From JACDAS01 sp046262415 (GTDB lineage Bacteria; Actinomycetota; Thermoleophilia; Gaiellales; Gaiellaceae): 22,592 nucleotides of DNA. A program made the translations under genes and the position numbers. Under the pieces are notes generated by a model, which was not told where the DNA came from, searched no databases, and saw only the letters and a list, made by a program, of their open reading frames with translations. Shown one piece after another: positions 14,376 to 22,592 of the stretch. The stretch lies in the NCBI GenBank assembly GCA_046262415.1, contig JBHEMU010000174.1, positions 1-22,592 on the forward strand. The letters run 5' to 3'. Each line of letters opens with the position of its first letter. Positions within the stretch are counted from its first letter, which is position 1.

Positions 14376-15589
14376 TGGCGAGCCGGACGGTCGCGGCCGG
14401 GCTCGGCGGCGGCGCCGCCCGCTGGCGGCTGCTGGCGCTCGTGCCGATCGTCCTGCTGATCGGGGCGGTGTCGCTCTTCGCCTCGGCGGGCGACTCGCTG
14501 CTCGACCTCGTCGGTCGCAACCCGCCGCCGGCGGACGAGTTCGACATCCGCCGCGTCACCTTCGAGCCGGGCAAGATCCGGATCCGGGTCACGAACCCGC
14601 AGCGCGAGGACCTCACGATCGGGCTCGTCACCGTGGACGACGCGATCGTCCCCTTCTCGCTCGACGGCCCGCGAACGCTCGAGCGTCTGCGCTCGACGAC
14701 GATCGTCGTTCCCTTCGACTGGGTCGAGGACGACCCGATCGCGGTGGGCGTCACGAGCTCGACGGGCATCCAGACGACCGCGGAGATCGCGGCGGCCGTG
14801 GAGACCCCGGGCATCTCGGGCCGGAGCGTGGTCGGCTACGCGGCGATCGGGTTCCTCGTCGGGGTGGTACCGATCGCCTTCGGCCTGCTCTGGCTGCCGT
14901 CGCTGCGCCGCCTCGACCCCCGCTGGCTGGCGGCCTTCATGGCGCTGACCGCGGGCCTGCTGACCTTCCTCGCAGTCGAGGCGCTGTCGGAGTCGCTCGA
15001 GCTGCAGGCGGCCCTGCCGGGCAGTGTCGGAGGAGCCGGCCTCGTGCTGCTCGGCGTGGCCGTCAGCTACCTCTCGCTGACATTCCTGTCCAGCCACCTC
15101 GCGCGAACGCGCGGCGAGAGCGGCGGCGCGCTCGGGGGGCTGGCCCTGGCGACGCTCGTGGCGATCGGCATCGGCGTCCACAACCTCGGCGAGGGGCTGG
15201 CGATCGGGTCGTCCTTCGCCCTCGGCGAGCTCACGCTCGGCACGTTCCTGATCGTCGGGTTCATGATCCACAACGTCACCGAGGGCCTCGGGATCGCGGC
15301 GCCCGTCGCCGAGCGGGGCCGCGCGGCGAGTCTGCGGGCTCTGCTCGGTCTCGCGGTCCTGGCCGGCGCCCCCGCCATCCCGGGCGCGTGGATCGGCGGG
15401 TTCCTGACGAACGACGTGCTCGGCGTCCTCTTCTTCGGGGCCGCCGCCGGCGCCGCCCTCGAGGTGGTCGTCGAGGTGACGCGCTTCATCGTCCGCCGGG
15501 CGCCCGTGCCGCTCTCCTCCGGCTACGTGATCGGCGGTTTCTTCTCCGGGATCGCGATCATGTACGCGACGGGGCTGCTCGCCGCCTAA
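14375..15589 (+). CDS. ZIP-family metal transporter with extra N-terminal domain
   Basis: The 404-aa protein starts at ATG 14375, sharing one base with the oxidase stop (TGATG); GTG 14372 is an alternative. One membrane span (about 20-38) precedes an extracytoplasmic beta-rich domain of about 100 residues (FDIRRVTFEPGKIRIRVTNP... IVVPFDWVEDDPIAVG). The ZIP core follows from about 150, with HNLGEGLAIG (His269) and HNVTEGLGIA (His299), the paired H-N-x-x-E-G metal-site motifs of spans IV and V. ZIP proteins import Zn, Fe or Mn in most cases, though direction and metal cannot be read here. The N-terminal domain resembles cupredoxin-like or ligand-binding sandwich domains, which is a guess from strand pattern. 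Confidence 0.9.
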   Translation: MASRTVAAGLGGGAARWRLLALVPIVLLIGAVSLFASAGDSLLDLVGRNPPPADEFDIRRVTFEPGKIRIRVTNPQREDLTIGLVTVDDAIVPFSLDGPRTLERLRSTTIVVPFDWVEDDPIAVGVTSSTGIQTTAEIAAAVETPGISGRSVVGYAAIGFLVGVVPIAFGLLWLPSLRRLDPRWLAAFMALTAGLLTFLAVEALSESLELQAALPGSVGGAGLVLLGVAVSYLSLTFLSSHLARTRGESGGALGGLALATLVAIGIGVHNLGEGLAIGSSFALGELTLGTFLIVGFMIHNVTEGLGIAAPVAERGRAASLRALLGLAVLAGAPAIPGAWIGGFLTNDVLGVLFFGAAAGAALEVVVEVTRFIVRRAPVPLSSGYVIGGFFSGIAIMYATGLLAA

Positions 15590-15975
15590 TCCAGCGAGAC
15601 GGCCTCGATCTCGGGTAGCTCGACCGCGAGCCCCTGCCAGAAACGACCGCCGTCCCGGGACAGGAAGAGGCGGTTCCGGGCGGCGTAGAGGATCGTGTCC
15701 GGATCGTCCGCCGCCACGGCCACGGCGCGGCCGCCCGGCAGCCCCCGCCCGCTCTCCCGCCAGGTGAGGCCGGCGTCGTGGGACATCGCCAGCGGCGGAC
15801 GCGCGTCCACCACCGCGACGACGGTCGAGCCCGAGGCCGCGCTGGCGATCAGGCGCGGCAGCGAGAGCGGCAGCGCGGCGGCTCTCGCCACCCCTCCCGG
15901 CCGCTCCCCGAGCACCTCCTCCGCCTCGAGGTCGACCGCGAAGACGCCGTCGACGGTGGTCACGGTCGCCCTCAT
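15586..15975 (-). CDS. Small Asp-box (BNR-like) protein
   Basis: The 129-aa protein starts at ATG 15975, overlapping the kinase stop in ATGA. It has no signal peptide. SHDAGLTWRESGRGLPGG is a proper Asp-box (S-x-D-x-G-x-T-W) and SRDGGRFWQGL a second, weaker one, separated by VAVAADDPDTILYAARNRLF. This is the repeat unit of sialidase and photosystem-assembly (Ycf48) type propellers, but about two to three blades are too few for a closed propeller, so it may oligomerise or be a degraded member. Its TAG and the TAA of the convergent ZIP gene share bases (15586-15589). Confidence 0.75.
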   Translation of the reverse strand: MRATVTTVDGVFAVDLEAEEVLGERPGGVARAAALPLSLPRLIASAASGSTVVAVVDARPPLAMSHDAGLTWRESGRGLPGGRAVAVAADDPDTILYAARNRLFLSRDGGRFWQGLAVELPEIEAVSLD

Positions 15976-16787
15976 CCGGCCTCTCCGGTGAGCACGCCGG
16001 AGACGACCGCGGCGGCGGACCGGGCCGCGGCGGGCGGGGCGGACCCGCCCGCCCGCGCGACCAGGTAGGCCGCCGCGAAGGCGTCGCCCGCGCCCGTGGC
16101 GTCGACGGACCCCGGCGGAAGGGCGCGGGTCGGGATCAGCTCGGCCGGCCCCCCTGCGCAGACGATGGCGCCGCGCGAGCCGAGGGTGACCACGACCTCG
16201 GGCACGCCGAGCTCCCGGAGCGCCTCCTCGTCCACGCCGCCGGCCGCCACGAGCGCCTCCTCCTCGGCGAGCTTGAGGATCGACACGGACCGCAGCAGCG
16301 CGGGGTCGTAGTCGGCGTCGAGCGAGAGCGGGCCGCTCGCCGGGACGCGCACGAGGCCCTGCCCGTCCAGCGAGAGCCGGCGGCCCCGGGCGAGCGCGGC
16401 GAGAGCGTCGACACCGAAGTCGGAGCGCAGGAGCGGCGCGACGTGCACCCAGTCGACGCCCGCGAGAACCTCTCCGGCCCACGCGGCATCCTCGGCGTTC
16501 CACGGGCTGCCGACCGCCTCGACCGTCAGGTGCCGCCGCTCCCCCTCGTAGCCGATGTCGAAGACGGCCGTCCGCTCGGCCTCCCGCCAGTGCACGGGCA
16601 GCCCGAGCGACACGAGCGGCGGGAGCAGCGCCGGCCGGTCACCTGCCGCACAGCGGACGACGAGCAGTGAGCGCCGGCCGAGCGCCCGCAGCGCCCGGGC
16701 GGCGTGGAAGGGCCCGCCGCCGGGCCGCAGCGGCCCCGCGTCGCGGCGGTCGAGCGCGAGGTTGCCGAGCACGGCGACCGGCCGCAC
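15972..16787 (-). CDS. PfkB-family carbohydrate kinase
   Basis: The 271-aa protein starts with GTG 16787. It begins VRPVAVLGNLALDRRDAGPLRPGGGPFHAARALRALG in outline: a first strand and a G-G-G-P-x-x-A-A substrate loop. It carries the C-terminal signature SVDATGAGDAFAAAYL with the catalytic Asp in GAGDAF, and VVTLGSRGAIVCAGG before it. PfkB kinases phosphorylate sugars, nucleosides or similar alcohols with ATP. The substrate is unknown. The protein is slightly shorter than ribokinase. It lies at the distal end of the riboswitch-led gene chain, 9 bases after a membrane-protein gene. Confidence 0.9.
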   Translation of the reverse strand: MRPVAVLGNLALDRRDAGPLRPGGGPFHAARALRALGRRSLLVVRCAAGDRPALLPPLVSLGLPVHWREAERTAVFDIGYEGERRHLTVEAVGSPWNAEDAAWAGEVLAGVDWVHVAPLLRSDFGVDALAALARGRRLSLDGQGLVRVPASGPLSLDADYDPALLRSVSILKLAEEEALVAAGGVDEEALRELGVPEVVVTLGSRGAIVCAGGPAELIPTRALPPGSVDATGAGDAFAAAYLVARAGGSAPPAAARSAAAVVSGVLTGEAG

Positions 16788-16796
16788 GCGGCTCCC

Positions 16797-17312
16797 TCAC
16801 CGCTCCTCGCGCTCGCGCCACACGACGCGGGCGACGAGTGCGAGCACTCCGAGCGCGCCCAGCACGCCGACCACCTCGAGCACGACGCCCCCTCCGACCT
16901 CGACCGCGGAGGCGGCCAGCAGCCCCGCCCCGAGCAGGAGCGATCCGATCGCACCCGCGACGACGGTGAGCAGGCGCCTGAGCGTCAGCGGCGTCTCGCG
17001 CGCCTTGACGCCGCGGTGCTCGAGCGACCAGTAGGCGAGCTCGCCGACGAGCAGGATGCCGGCGGCGTAGAGCGGCGCGCGGTCGTCGACGCCTCCGGAG
17101 CGGATCAGCAAGAGCCAGGCCCCGTACTCGGCGCCGAGCGCGACGATCGCCCAGGGAACGGCGCCGGCGGCGCCGAACACCAGGGCGACGAGCAGAAGCA
17201 GCACGGCCGCGACGCCCGCGAGGCCGACGAGGCGCTCCCACCCCGATGCGGCGATCACCGGCGAGGCGCCGACGGCGACGGCCGCGAGGACGGCGGCGCC
17301 GGCGAGGATCAG
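16797..17312 (-). CDS. Polytopic membrane protein of unknown function
   Basis: About 170 aa with five hydrophobic spans: LILAGAAVLAAVAVGASPVI at the start, VGLAGVAAVLLLLVALVFGA, VPWAIVALGAEYGAWLLLI, LLTVVAGAIGSLLLGAGLLA and VVLEVVGVLGALGVLALVAR. The terminus is basic and acidic (WREREER). The start is uncertain. A CTG at 17312 overlaps the DUF58 stop (CTGA) and begins exactly at the first span, and no ATG/GTG/TTG lies between it and a GTG at 17390, which would add a low-complexity 26-residue leader. I chose the CTG by analogy with the other 4-base overlaps. I recognise no family, but small membrane proteins often accompany MoxR/DUF58 genes. Confidence 0.68.
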   Translation of the reverse strand: MILAGAAVLAAVAVGASPVIAASGWERLVGLAGVAAVLLLLVALVFGAAGAVPWAIVALGAEYGAWLLLIRSGGVDDRAPLYAAGILLVGELAYWSLEHRGVKARETPLTLRRLLTVVAGAIGSLLLGAGLLAASAVEVGGGVVLEVVGVLGALGVLALVARVVWREREER

Positions 17313-18579
17313 GCGCGCAGATGCCGGACGGAGCGCCGGAATGCCGTCACCTCCTCGAGAGCGAGGGCCAGAGGGACTCCCTCGCGCCACTCGACGACCG
17401 CGATACCGGCACGCTGGTAGCGCGCCCGCAGCGCATCGCGTCGCAGGAGCCAGAGGCGTCGGGCGAGATCCTCGACCTCGGTCCCTGCGGGTGCGGCGAA
17501 TGGCACGGGCGAGATCTCGACGACGACCAGGTCGAAGCCGCGGCCACGCAGGTCGAGCAGCGCGGAGACGGCGCGCTCGTCCAGGAGCGGCGTCACCGCG
17601 ACCACGAGCGCCTGGGGCGGCAGCGTGCGCGCGGGGAGGACGTCCAGGTCCTTCCACGCGTAGTTGAGCGTGATCTCGGTGTCGAGGAGCGCGTCGACGA
17701 TGCGGTAGAGCTGCGCCAGGCCGGTGCCGGGCATCAGCCACCGCAGGATGCCGCCGAAGCTGACGAAGGCGATCCGGTCCCGCTGTCCGACGTAGCCGGC
17801 GAGGAGCGACGAGGCGACGCGCACCGACAGGTCGAGCGTGCCGGAGTCCCCGCGCCGAACCTCGGTGAAGCTGTCGAGGAAGACGACGATCTCCGCGTTT
17901 CGCTCCGGGTGCTGCTGGTTCACCCAGAGCGCCTGCCGCCGGGCGCTCGCGCGCCAGTTGACCCGGCGGACGCGATCACCCGGCGCGAACGGGCGCAGGT
18001 CGGCGAACTCGATCCCCTCGCCGCGGTGGCGCGACACCTGGTTGCCGGAGTACCCCTGCGTCTCCGCGGGCCGCACGACCTCCCGCAGCGCCTCCGCCCG
18101 CGGATAGACCTTCAGCGGCACGCGCGCGTCGAGCTCGCCGTCGTAGACGAAGAGTCCGAACCGGTCGCGGGCCCGGAGCGTCAGGTCGCCGACGAGGTAA
18201 CCGCCCCAGCGGTCGCAGCGCAGCCGGAGCTCGAGGGAGCGCGGCTCCTCGGGCGGAAGGTGCAGCGCCACGGGGTTCGACCCGTGGACGGGCTCGAGCC
18301 CCTCGGGCACCCCCACGAGGAGCTCGAGGTGCTCGATCGCGTCATCGGTCTCCAGCTCGAGCGACAGGGTGACCTCCTCGCCCTCGAGCACCCGCTCCCG
18401 GTCGAGCCGCAGCGAGGCGTCGAGGAGCGGGTCGGGCGCGAGCGCGACGCCGAGGGCGATCGTCAGCGCGAACGGCGCCCCGAGGACGACGAGCTCCGGG
18501 CGCCCGAGCGCGAGCCCCGCGAGCAGGCCGAGCGCGGCCAGGCCCGCGTAGGCGGCGAGCTTCGGGGAGGCCGCCCGCG

Positions 18580-18583
<4 letters not shown>
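17309..18583 (-). CDS. DUF58 domain protein (von Willebrand A-like, MoxR partner)
   Basis: The 424-aa protein starts with GTG 18583, overlapping the MoxR stop in GTGA. Two adjacent membrane spans near the N-terminus (about 8-45) precede a beta-sandwich region (LLDASLRLDRERVLEGEEVTL) and the DUF58 core with EFADLRPFAPGDRVRRVNW and the vWA-like start IVVFLDSF. The ADLRxFxxGDxxRxxNW motif is diagnostic. DUF58 proteins are membrane partners of MoxR ATPases in chaperone-like or metal-insertion complexes of largely unknown targets. The metal-ion site of true vWA domains (DxSxS) is altered to D-S-F-T-E, as is common in this family. Confidence 0.94.
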
Positions 18584-19565
<982 letters not shown>

Positions 19566-19569
<4 letters not shown>

Positions 19570-20084
19570 AGCCGCTCCAGCGCCCCGATCGCGCCCCGCA
19601 GCTCGACCGGGCTCAGACCCTTCGCGAAGTGGTAGCGGGGCCGCTCCCGCCCGGGTCGGACGAGCTCCCACGGCTCGTCACCGAGGAGCTCGCGGGCGGC
19701 GTCGGGACGCGCGTCGAGGTCGATACCGCGGCGTGAGGCGAGGCGGTGCTCGGCGACGTCGCGCAGGAGCGGCCTGAGCCGGTAGTGGACGTCGAACGCG
19801 TTCTCCCGGGCCAGCGCCACCGCGCGCTCCACGCGCGCCAGCTCGGGCACCTGCGGGGCCGGCGGGTCGGGACGTTCGCTCGCGGGATCGAGCGGCGAGG
19901 GCTCGGGGCCGGGCAGGGCGCTCCGGGTCGTGTGGACCAGCGTCGCGAGGCCGACGGCGCCGAGGGCGAGCACCCACGCGTCGAGTGCGAGCTCCCGGTC
20001 GCCGTGGCGGAAGATCAGCGCCACGACGAGCCCCGCCGTGAGCAGTACGGCAACGCCCGCGGCATTGAGCAGCGGGCGCTTCAG
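19566..20084 (-). CDS. Membrane-anchored protein of the MoxR/DUF58 locus
   Basis: About 172 aa. The conventional start is GTG 20024, but that begins inside a hydrophobic helix. Extending to a CTG at 20084, which overlaps the upstream stop in CTGA, gives LKRPLLNAAGVAVLLTAGLV: a basic start and complete span, preceded by a GGAG at suitable distance. A second span (LDAWVLALGAVGLATLVHT) follows, then a proline-rich linker and a soluble helical domain with VERAVALARENAFDVHYRLRPLL. The C-terminal segment resembles regions found between MoxR and DUF4129 genes, with no assigned family. It is probably an accessory subunit of the MoxR complex. Confidence 0.75.
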
Positions 20085-20956
20085 CGGTGGCTCCGCAGCT
20101 CGTCGCGAACTGCGACGAGGGCCTCGATCGCGTCCTCCTTCGCGTCGGGGCCGATCTCGTGCTGGCTGAACTTCGCACGCTCGAAGAGCTGGGTCAGGCG
20201 GCTGACGGACTCGGCGCTGGCGTCGTGCTCCACGAGCACCCGGGCCAGATACTCGAGCGGCGCCTCGAACGGGTGGCGCGGCAGGCCGAACCAGGCCAGC
20301 GCCCGCTCCATCCTGGCGTAGGCGCCGATCACGGCCCTCCGGGCGTCGCGCTCGGCGCGCAGATCGTCGAGCGTCTCGTCGAGCACGTTGGAGAGCTCCT
20401 CGGCGATTCTCGCGGCCGAGGGAGGCCGCCGGGTGCCCGTGCGGAAGAGGAGGAAAGCGGCGATGGCACCTCCGCCGAGGAAGATCGACGACATGACGAT
20501 CACCGGTGCCCAGTCGAAGTCGCCTCGTGCCCCGTCGACGCCCGTTCCCTGGCCGGTATTCGTGGCCATGCCGCTCCTGGGCGCGATTCCGGAGTCGCCG
20601 CCGCGGATCAGCCGGTACGTCGCGACCGAGGCGAAGATCACGCTGATGAGCGCCATTCCCACGAGCAGCCGCACCATCCAGTTGCCGCGGTCCCGCAGCT
20701 GGACGTCGCGCCGGCCGGTCCAGACCGTGTAGGCGACGAGCGGCACCACGATCAGCGCCATGAACCCGAGGAAGAGCGCGACGTACTCGAAGAGGATGAT
20801 CCCGCGCACCTCGCGGGACTCGCCCGTTCCGGTCGGCGAGTGACCCCGGCTGGCGAGCGCGACGACGCCGAGGAGTGCCAGGACGGACAGAGCCAGCAGT
20901 CCGACGCGGCGGCGTGGTGCGATCTCCGGGGCGCGGTCTCCCGCCACCCAGGCCAT
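20081..20956 (-). CDS. DUF4129 domain membrane protein
   Basis: The 291-aa protein starts at ATG 20956, one base after the transporter stop (TAGcATG). Spans at about 20-36, 54-75, 93-110 and 148-165 are separated by a GlySer-rich segment (GMATNTGQGTGVDG). The C-terminal cytoplasmic domain (about 190-291) has AYARMERALAWFGLPRHPFE and TPxEYLxR-like PLEYLARVL, then LTQLFERAKFSQHEIG, the DUF4129 core pattern (Y-x-x-M...G..R...ETP.E). Similar modules occur at the end of transglutaminase-like or MoxR loci. It probably forms a membrane complex with the MoxR, DUF58 and small anchor proteins. Confidence 0.9.
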   Translation of the reverse strand: MAWVAGDRAPEIAPRRRVGLLALSVLALLGVVALASRGHSPTGTGESREVRGIILFEYVALFLGFMALIVVPLVAYTVWTGRRDVQLRDRGNWMVRLLVGMALISVIFASVATYRLIRGGDSGIAPRSGMATNTGQGTGVDGARGDFDWAPVIVMSSIFLGGGAIAAFLLFRTGTRRPPSAARIAEELSNVLDETLDDLRAERDARRAVIGAYARMERALAWFGLPRHPFEAPLEYLARVLVEHDASAESVSRLTQLFERAKFSQHEIGPDAKEDAIEALVAVRDELRSHR

Positions 20957-20957
20957 G

Positions 20958-22289
20958 CTACCCCGCTGTGCGAGGACTCCGGTAGCGGCTCGCCAGGGCC
21001 GACAGGGCGAAGGCTGCGGCGAAGCTCGGGATCGAGGCGGTGAAGTCGATCGGCGCGGGGTTCGTGTGCGAGAGGAGGTCGGTCCACCAGGACGGGCCGA
21101 CCGGGGCGAGCCACTGGTAGAGGGCGAAGCCGGCGATCCAGGCGCCGAGCTGGCCCGGCCGCACTGCCGGGGACGCGAAGACGTCGTCCCGGGAGTAGTG
21201 GGCTCCCCTGACCAGCCAGTCGGCAAGCAGGACCCCGAAGAGCGGGACGAAGCACGAGCCGAGGAGGTACAGGAAGGTCGTGTAGTTGCCCAGGTCGATC
21301 ACGAGCGCACCCACGGTCGCGATCGCCGCGACGAGCACGATCAGAAGGCGTTGCGGCACGCGCGGCAGCACGTTCTGGAGCGACACGGCGGTCGAGTACA
21401 CGTTCGCGAAGGCCTCGTCGGTCTCGTCCACCGTCAGCGCCAGCAGCGCGAGCACGCTCAGCGCTCCGCCCGCGACGACGGCGGCGGGGATCGCCGCGGC
21501 GTCGTCGATGTCCCGCGCGAGCAGCAGGAAGGCGCCCAGCCCGAACATCCAGACGGTGGGGACGAGGTAGCCGAGGCCGGTGCCCCAGAAGGCGGCGCGG
21601 CGGCTGCGGGCGAAGCGCGTGTAGTCGGCCGCGAGCGGCGTCCACGAGACGACGCTGGCGATCACGAGGTCGACGCCGTGCCAGAAGGAGGGGAACCCGC
21701 CCCTGCCCTCGGCCGACCAGAAGTCCCCCAGGTCGGAGCGGTCGAGCACCCACCAGGTGAGGTAGACGAGCGAGGCGAGCACCACCCAGAGGGCGAAACG
21801 GCGCACGTAGCGGCGCACGAATCCGATCGGCCCGAGCAGGGCGAGAGCTACCGCGACGCCGCCGAAGACGATCGTCCACAGCCAGCGTGCCTCGAAGCCG
21901 AAGAGCTCGTCGGAGAGCGCGCCCGCGGCGGTGGCGATGATCAGCAGCTCGAAGATCGACCAGCCGAACCCCTGCGCCACGTTCAGCGCCGTTGGCGCGT
22001 AGGAGCCCCGACGGCCGAGCGGCGCGCGCAGCAGCACCATCGCGGGCACCCGCGCATCGGCTCCGATCATGCCGGCCGCTCCGAGCATCAGGTTGCCGAG
22101 GAGGGCGCCGACCAGGATTGCGACCAGGGCCGTCGGCAACGAGAGCCCGGGCACGAGCAGCGCGCCGGCGACGATCACGAGCAGGCTCACGGAGAGGTTG
22201 CCCCAGAGCAGGCCCAGGTCGGCGAAGCCCAGCACGCGCAGCCGCTCCGGCACGGGCTCGATCCCCCAAGACGGCGCTCGCTCCTCCAT
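20958..22289 (-). CDS. cytX: NCS1-family transporter, probable hydroxymethylpyrimidine (CytX-like) permease
   Basis: The 443-aa protein starts at ATG 22289, seven bases after GGGAG. It has about 12 hydrophobic spans. FADLGLLWGNLSVSLLVIVAG and NVAQGFGWSIFELLIIA match the N-terminal substrate-site regions of cytosine/purine NCS1 permeases, and VVSWTPLAADYTRFAR is the family loop motif. The upstream TPP riboswitch is the main reason for calling it a thiamine-precursor (HMP) importer, the role known for riboswitch-linked CytX. When TPP is plentiful the ribosome site is hidden and uptake drops. Cytosine or another nucleobase remains possible on protein motifs alone. Confidence 0.9.
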   Translation of the reverse strand: MEERAPSWGIEPVPERLRVLGFADLGLLWGNLSVSLLVIVAGALLVPGLSLPTALVAILVGALLGNLMLGAAGMIGADARVPAMVLLRAPLGRRGSYAPTALNVAQGFGWSIFELLIIATAAGALSDELFGFEARWLWTIVFGGVAVALALLGPIGFVRRYVRRFALWVVLASLVYLTWWVLDRSDLGDFWSAEGRGGFPSFWHGVDLVIASVVSWTPLAADYTRFARSRRAAFWGTGLGYLVPTVWMFGLGAFLLLARDIDDAAAIPAAVVAGGALSVLALLALTVDETDEAFANVYSTAVSLQNVLPRVPQRLLIVLVAAIATVGALVIDLGNYTTFLYLLGSCFVPLFGVLLADWLVRGAHYSRDDVFASPAVRPGQLGAWIAGFALYQWLAPVGPSWWTDLLSHTNPAPIDFTASIPSFAAAFALSALASRYRSPRTAG

Positions 22290-22295
22290 CTGTGC

Positions 22296-22364
22296 GCTCC
22301 CTTCGCTGGTACGAGCCAGATCAGGTTCGACGGGTGTGATCTCAGCCCCCGCGGGGCACCCCGG
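22296..22364 (-). promoter_or_regulatory. TPP (thiamine pyrophosphate) riboswitch
   Basis: Read on minus, the conserved THI-element blocks appear in order: GGGGTGCCCCGC, GGGGGCTGAGATCACACC, CGTCGAACCTGATCTGG and CTCGTACCAGCGAAGGGAGC. CTGAGA and ACCTGATCTGG are the pyrimidine-sensing and core motifs. The 3' side of the closing stem includes GGGAG (22301-22297), the Shine-Dalgarno seven bases before the transporter ATG. Ligand-stabilised P1 would therefore hide the ribosome site directly, giving translational repression. Confidence 0.95.
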
Positions 22365-22372
22365 CGCCGGCA

Positions 22373-22378
22373 AGTCTA
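22373..22378 (-). promoter_or_regulatory. Candidate -10 box for the riboswitch-led gene chain
   Basis: TAGACT (minus, 22378-22373) lies about 9-14 bases before the start of the TPP aptamer, the expected place for a -10 element. No convincing -35 box is seen about 17 bp upstream in the very GC-rich stretch. Confidence 0.4.
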
Positions 22379-22406
22379 ACGCCGGCCGGCGGAGCCGGGC
22401 CGCGGC

Positions 22407-22445
22407 GGGACACGTCTCCGGGCCTGGCCCCGGGGCATGGCTCGA
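22407..22445 (+). repeat. Dispersed palindromic repeat, copy C
   Basis: It begins GGGACACGTC and is identical to copy A for 25 bases (22408-22432), then continues GGGCATGGCTC, close to copy B (GGTCATGGCTC). It lies between the divergent riboswitch and helix-turn-helix genes. Confidence 0.75.
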
Positions 22446-22456
22446 AGTGCTGTAGC

Positions 22457-22476
22457 ATGCCTAGGCGATGCCTAGG
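22457..22476 (+). repeat. 11-bp-period tandem duplication at the start of the HTH ORF
   Basis: ATGCCTAGG occurs at 22457-22465 and again at 22468-22476, separated by CG. The second copy contains the presumed start codon. CCTAGG is itself a palindrome, so this may be an autoregulatory operator or a duplicated start. Confidence 0.6.
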
Positions 22477-22572
22477 GAATACGTGGCAGCCGGAGAGGCG
22501 GCACGGGCGCTCGGGATCAGCCTGGATACGCTGCGCAGGTGGGACCGGCAGGGGCGGCTCCCGCGTCCGTAG
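22468..22572 (+). CDS. MerR/MopI-like helix-turn-helix protein, prematurely ended
   Basis: ATG 22468 opens a 34-residue frame: MPREYVAAGEAARALGISLD then TLRRWDRQGRLPRP and TAG at 22570-22572. The AAGEAARALGISLDTLRRWDRQGRL segment is a complete helix-turn-helix with wing start, as in MerR-like and molybdate-binding regulators. Those proteins normally continue into the wing and an effector domain; here the frame stops, and the window ends 20 bases later. It may be a truncated gene or a sequence error. TAGCAT (22453-22458) could be a -10 box for a nearly leaderless transcript. Confidence 0.6.
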   Translation: MPREYVAAGEAARALGISLDTLRRWDRQGRLPRP

Positions 22573-22592
22573 ACGTTCCAGCACGACCCCCT

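Noticed and set aside
20955..22379. Plus-strand 474-aa frame opposite the transporter
   Set aside because: It is an antisense frame of a membrane protein gene, rich in E, R, H and Q, and would run through the TPP riboswitch. The minus frame is clearly real.

Overview
This window looks like chromosomal DNA of a high-GC actinobacterium. Very high G+C, frequent GTG starts, operons joined by 4-base NTGA overlaps, and DUF4395, DUF6328 and MoxR/DUF58/DUF4129 neighbours suggest the Thermoleophilia (Gaiella/Solirubrobacter relatives). That placement is inference. The sequence quality may be that of a draft or metagenome contig, because several genes carry single disabling changes.

Region 1 (1-3745) is an accessory, decaying zone. 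It starts with the end of an IS3-type transposase gene, followed by an SGNH/GDSL hydrolase missing its N-terminus. Next is a secreted-protein gene split by a complete 1409-bp IS481-like element (1551-2959). The element's borders are fixed by a 6-bp target duplication (GCTAGG) and it carries several copies of its terminal site at each end. Removing it restores an open 294-codon frame. A degraded RTX (calcium-binding repeat) gene follows. The zone ends at the 3' end of a tRNA-Arg(CCT) gene (3746-3817, minus).

Region 2 (3898-6699, plus) holds a DUF4395 membrane protein, a small secreted protein interrupted by an in-frame TAG, a CoxG-like SRPBCC protein and a class-III aminotransferase. It ends in two hairpins facing a minus-strand operon (9151 down to 6793): a SixA-like phosphatase, an ABC-2 exporter ATPase and permease, and a small unknown protein. 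Divergent from that, on plus, are a large secreted propeller-like protein, a DUF6328 membrane protein and a PhzF-like isomerase.

Region 3 (12465-15589) starts with copies of a roughly 50-bp dispersed palindromic repeat. It continues with a compact metal locus: a DtxR/MntR-family repressor on minus and, divergently from a roughly 20-bp AT-rich gap, a Tat-type multicopper oxidase overlapping a ZIP transporter that carries an extra N-terminal domain. The repressor has aspartates where DtxR has Met10 and Cys102, which points to manganese or another hard metal.

Region 4 (22378 down to 15586, minus) is one long, tightly packed gene chain. It begins with a promoter candidate and a TPP riboswitch whose closing stem contains the Shine-Dalgarno sequence of a CytX-like NCS1 transporter. 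A DUF4129 protein, a small membrane protein, a MoxR ATPase, a DUF58 protein, another membrane protein, a PfkB-family kinase and an Asp-box protein follow. Almost every junction overlaps or nearly touches. Two genes seem to lack a normal start codon and may start at CTG. At the right edge (plus) a short helix-turn-helix ORF ends early after an 11-bp tandem duplication.
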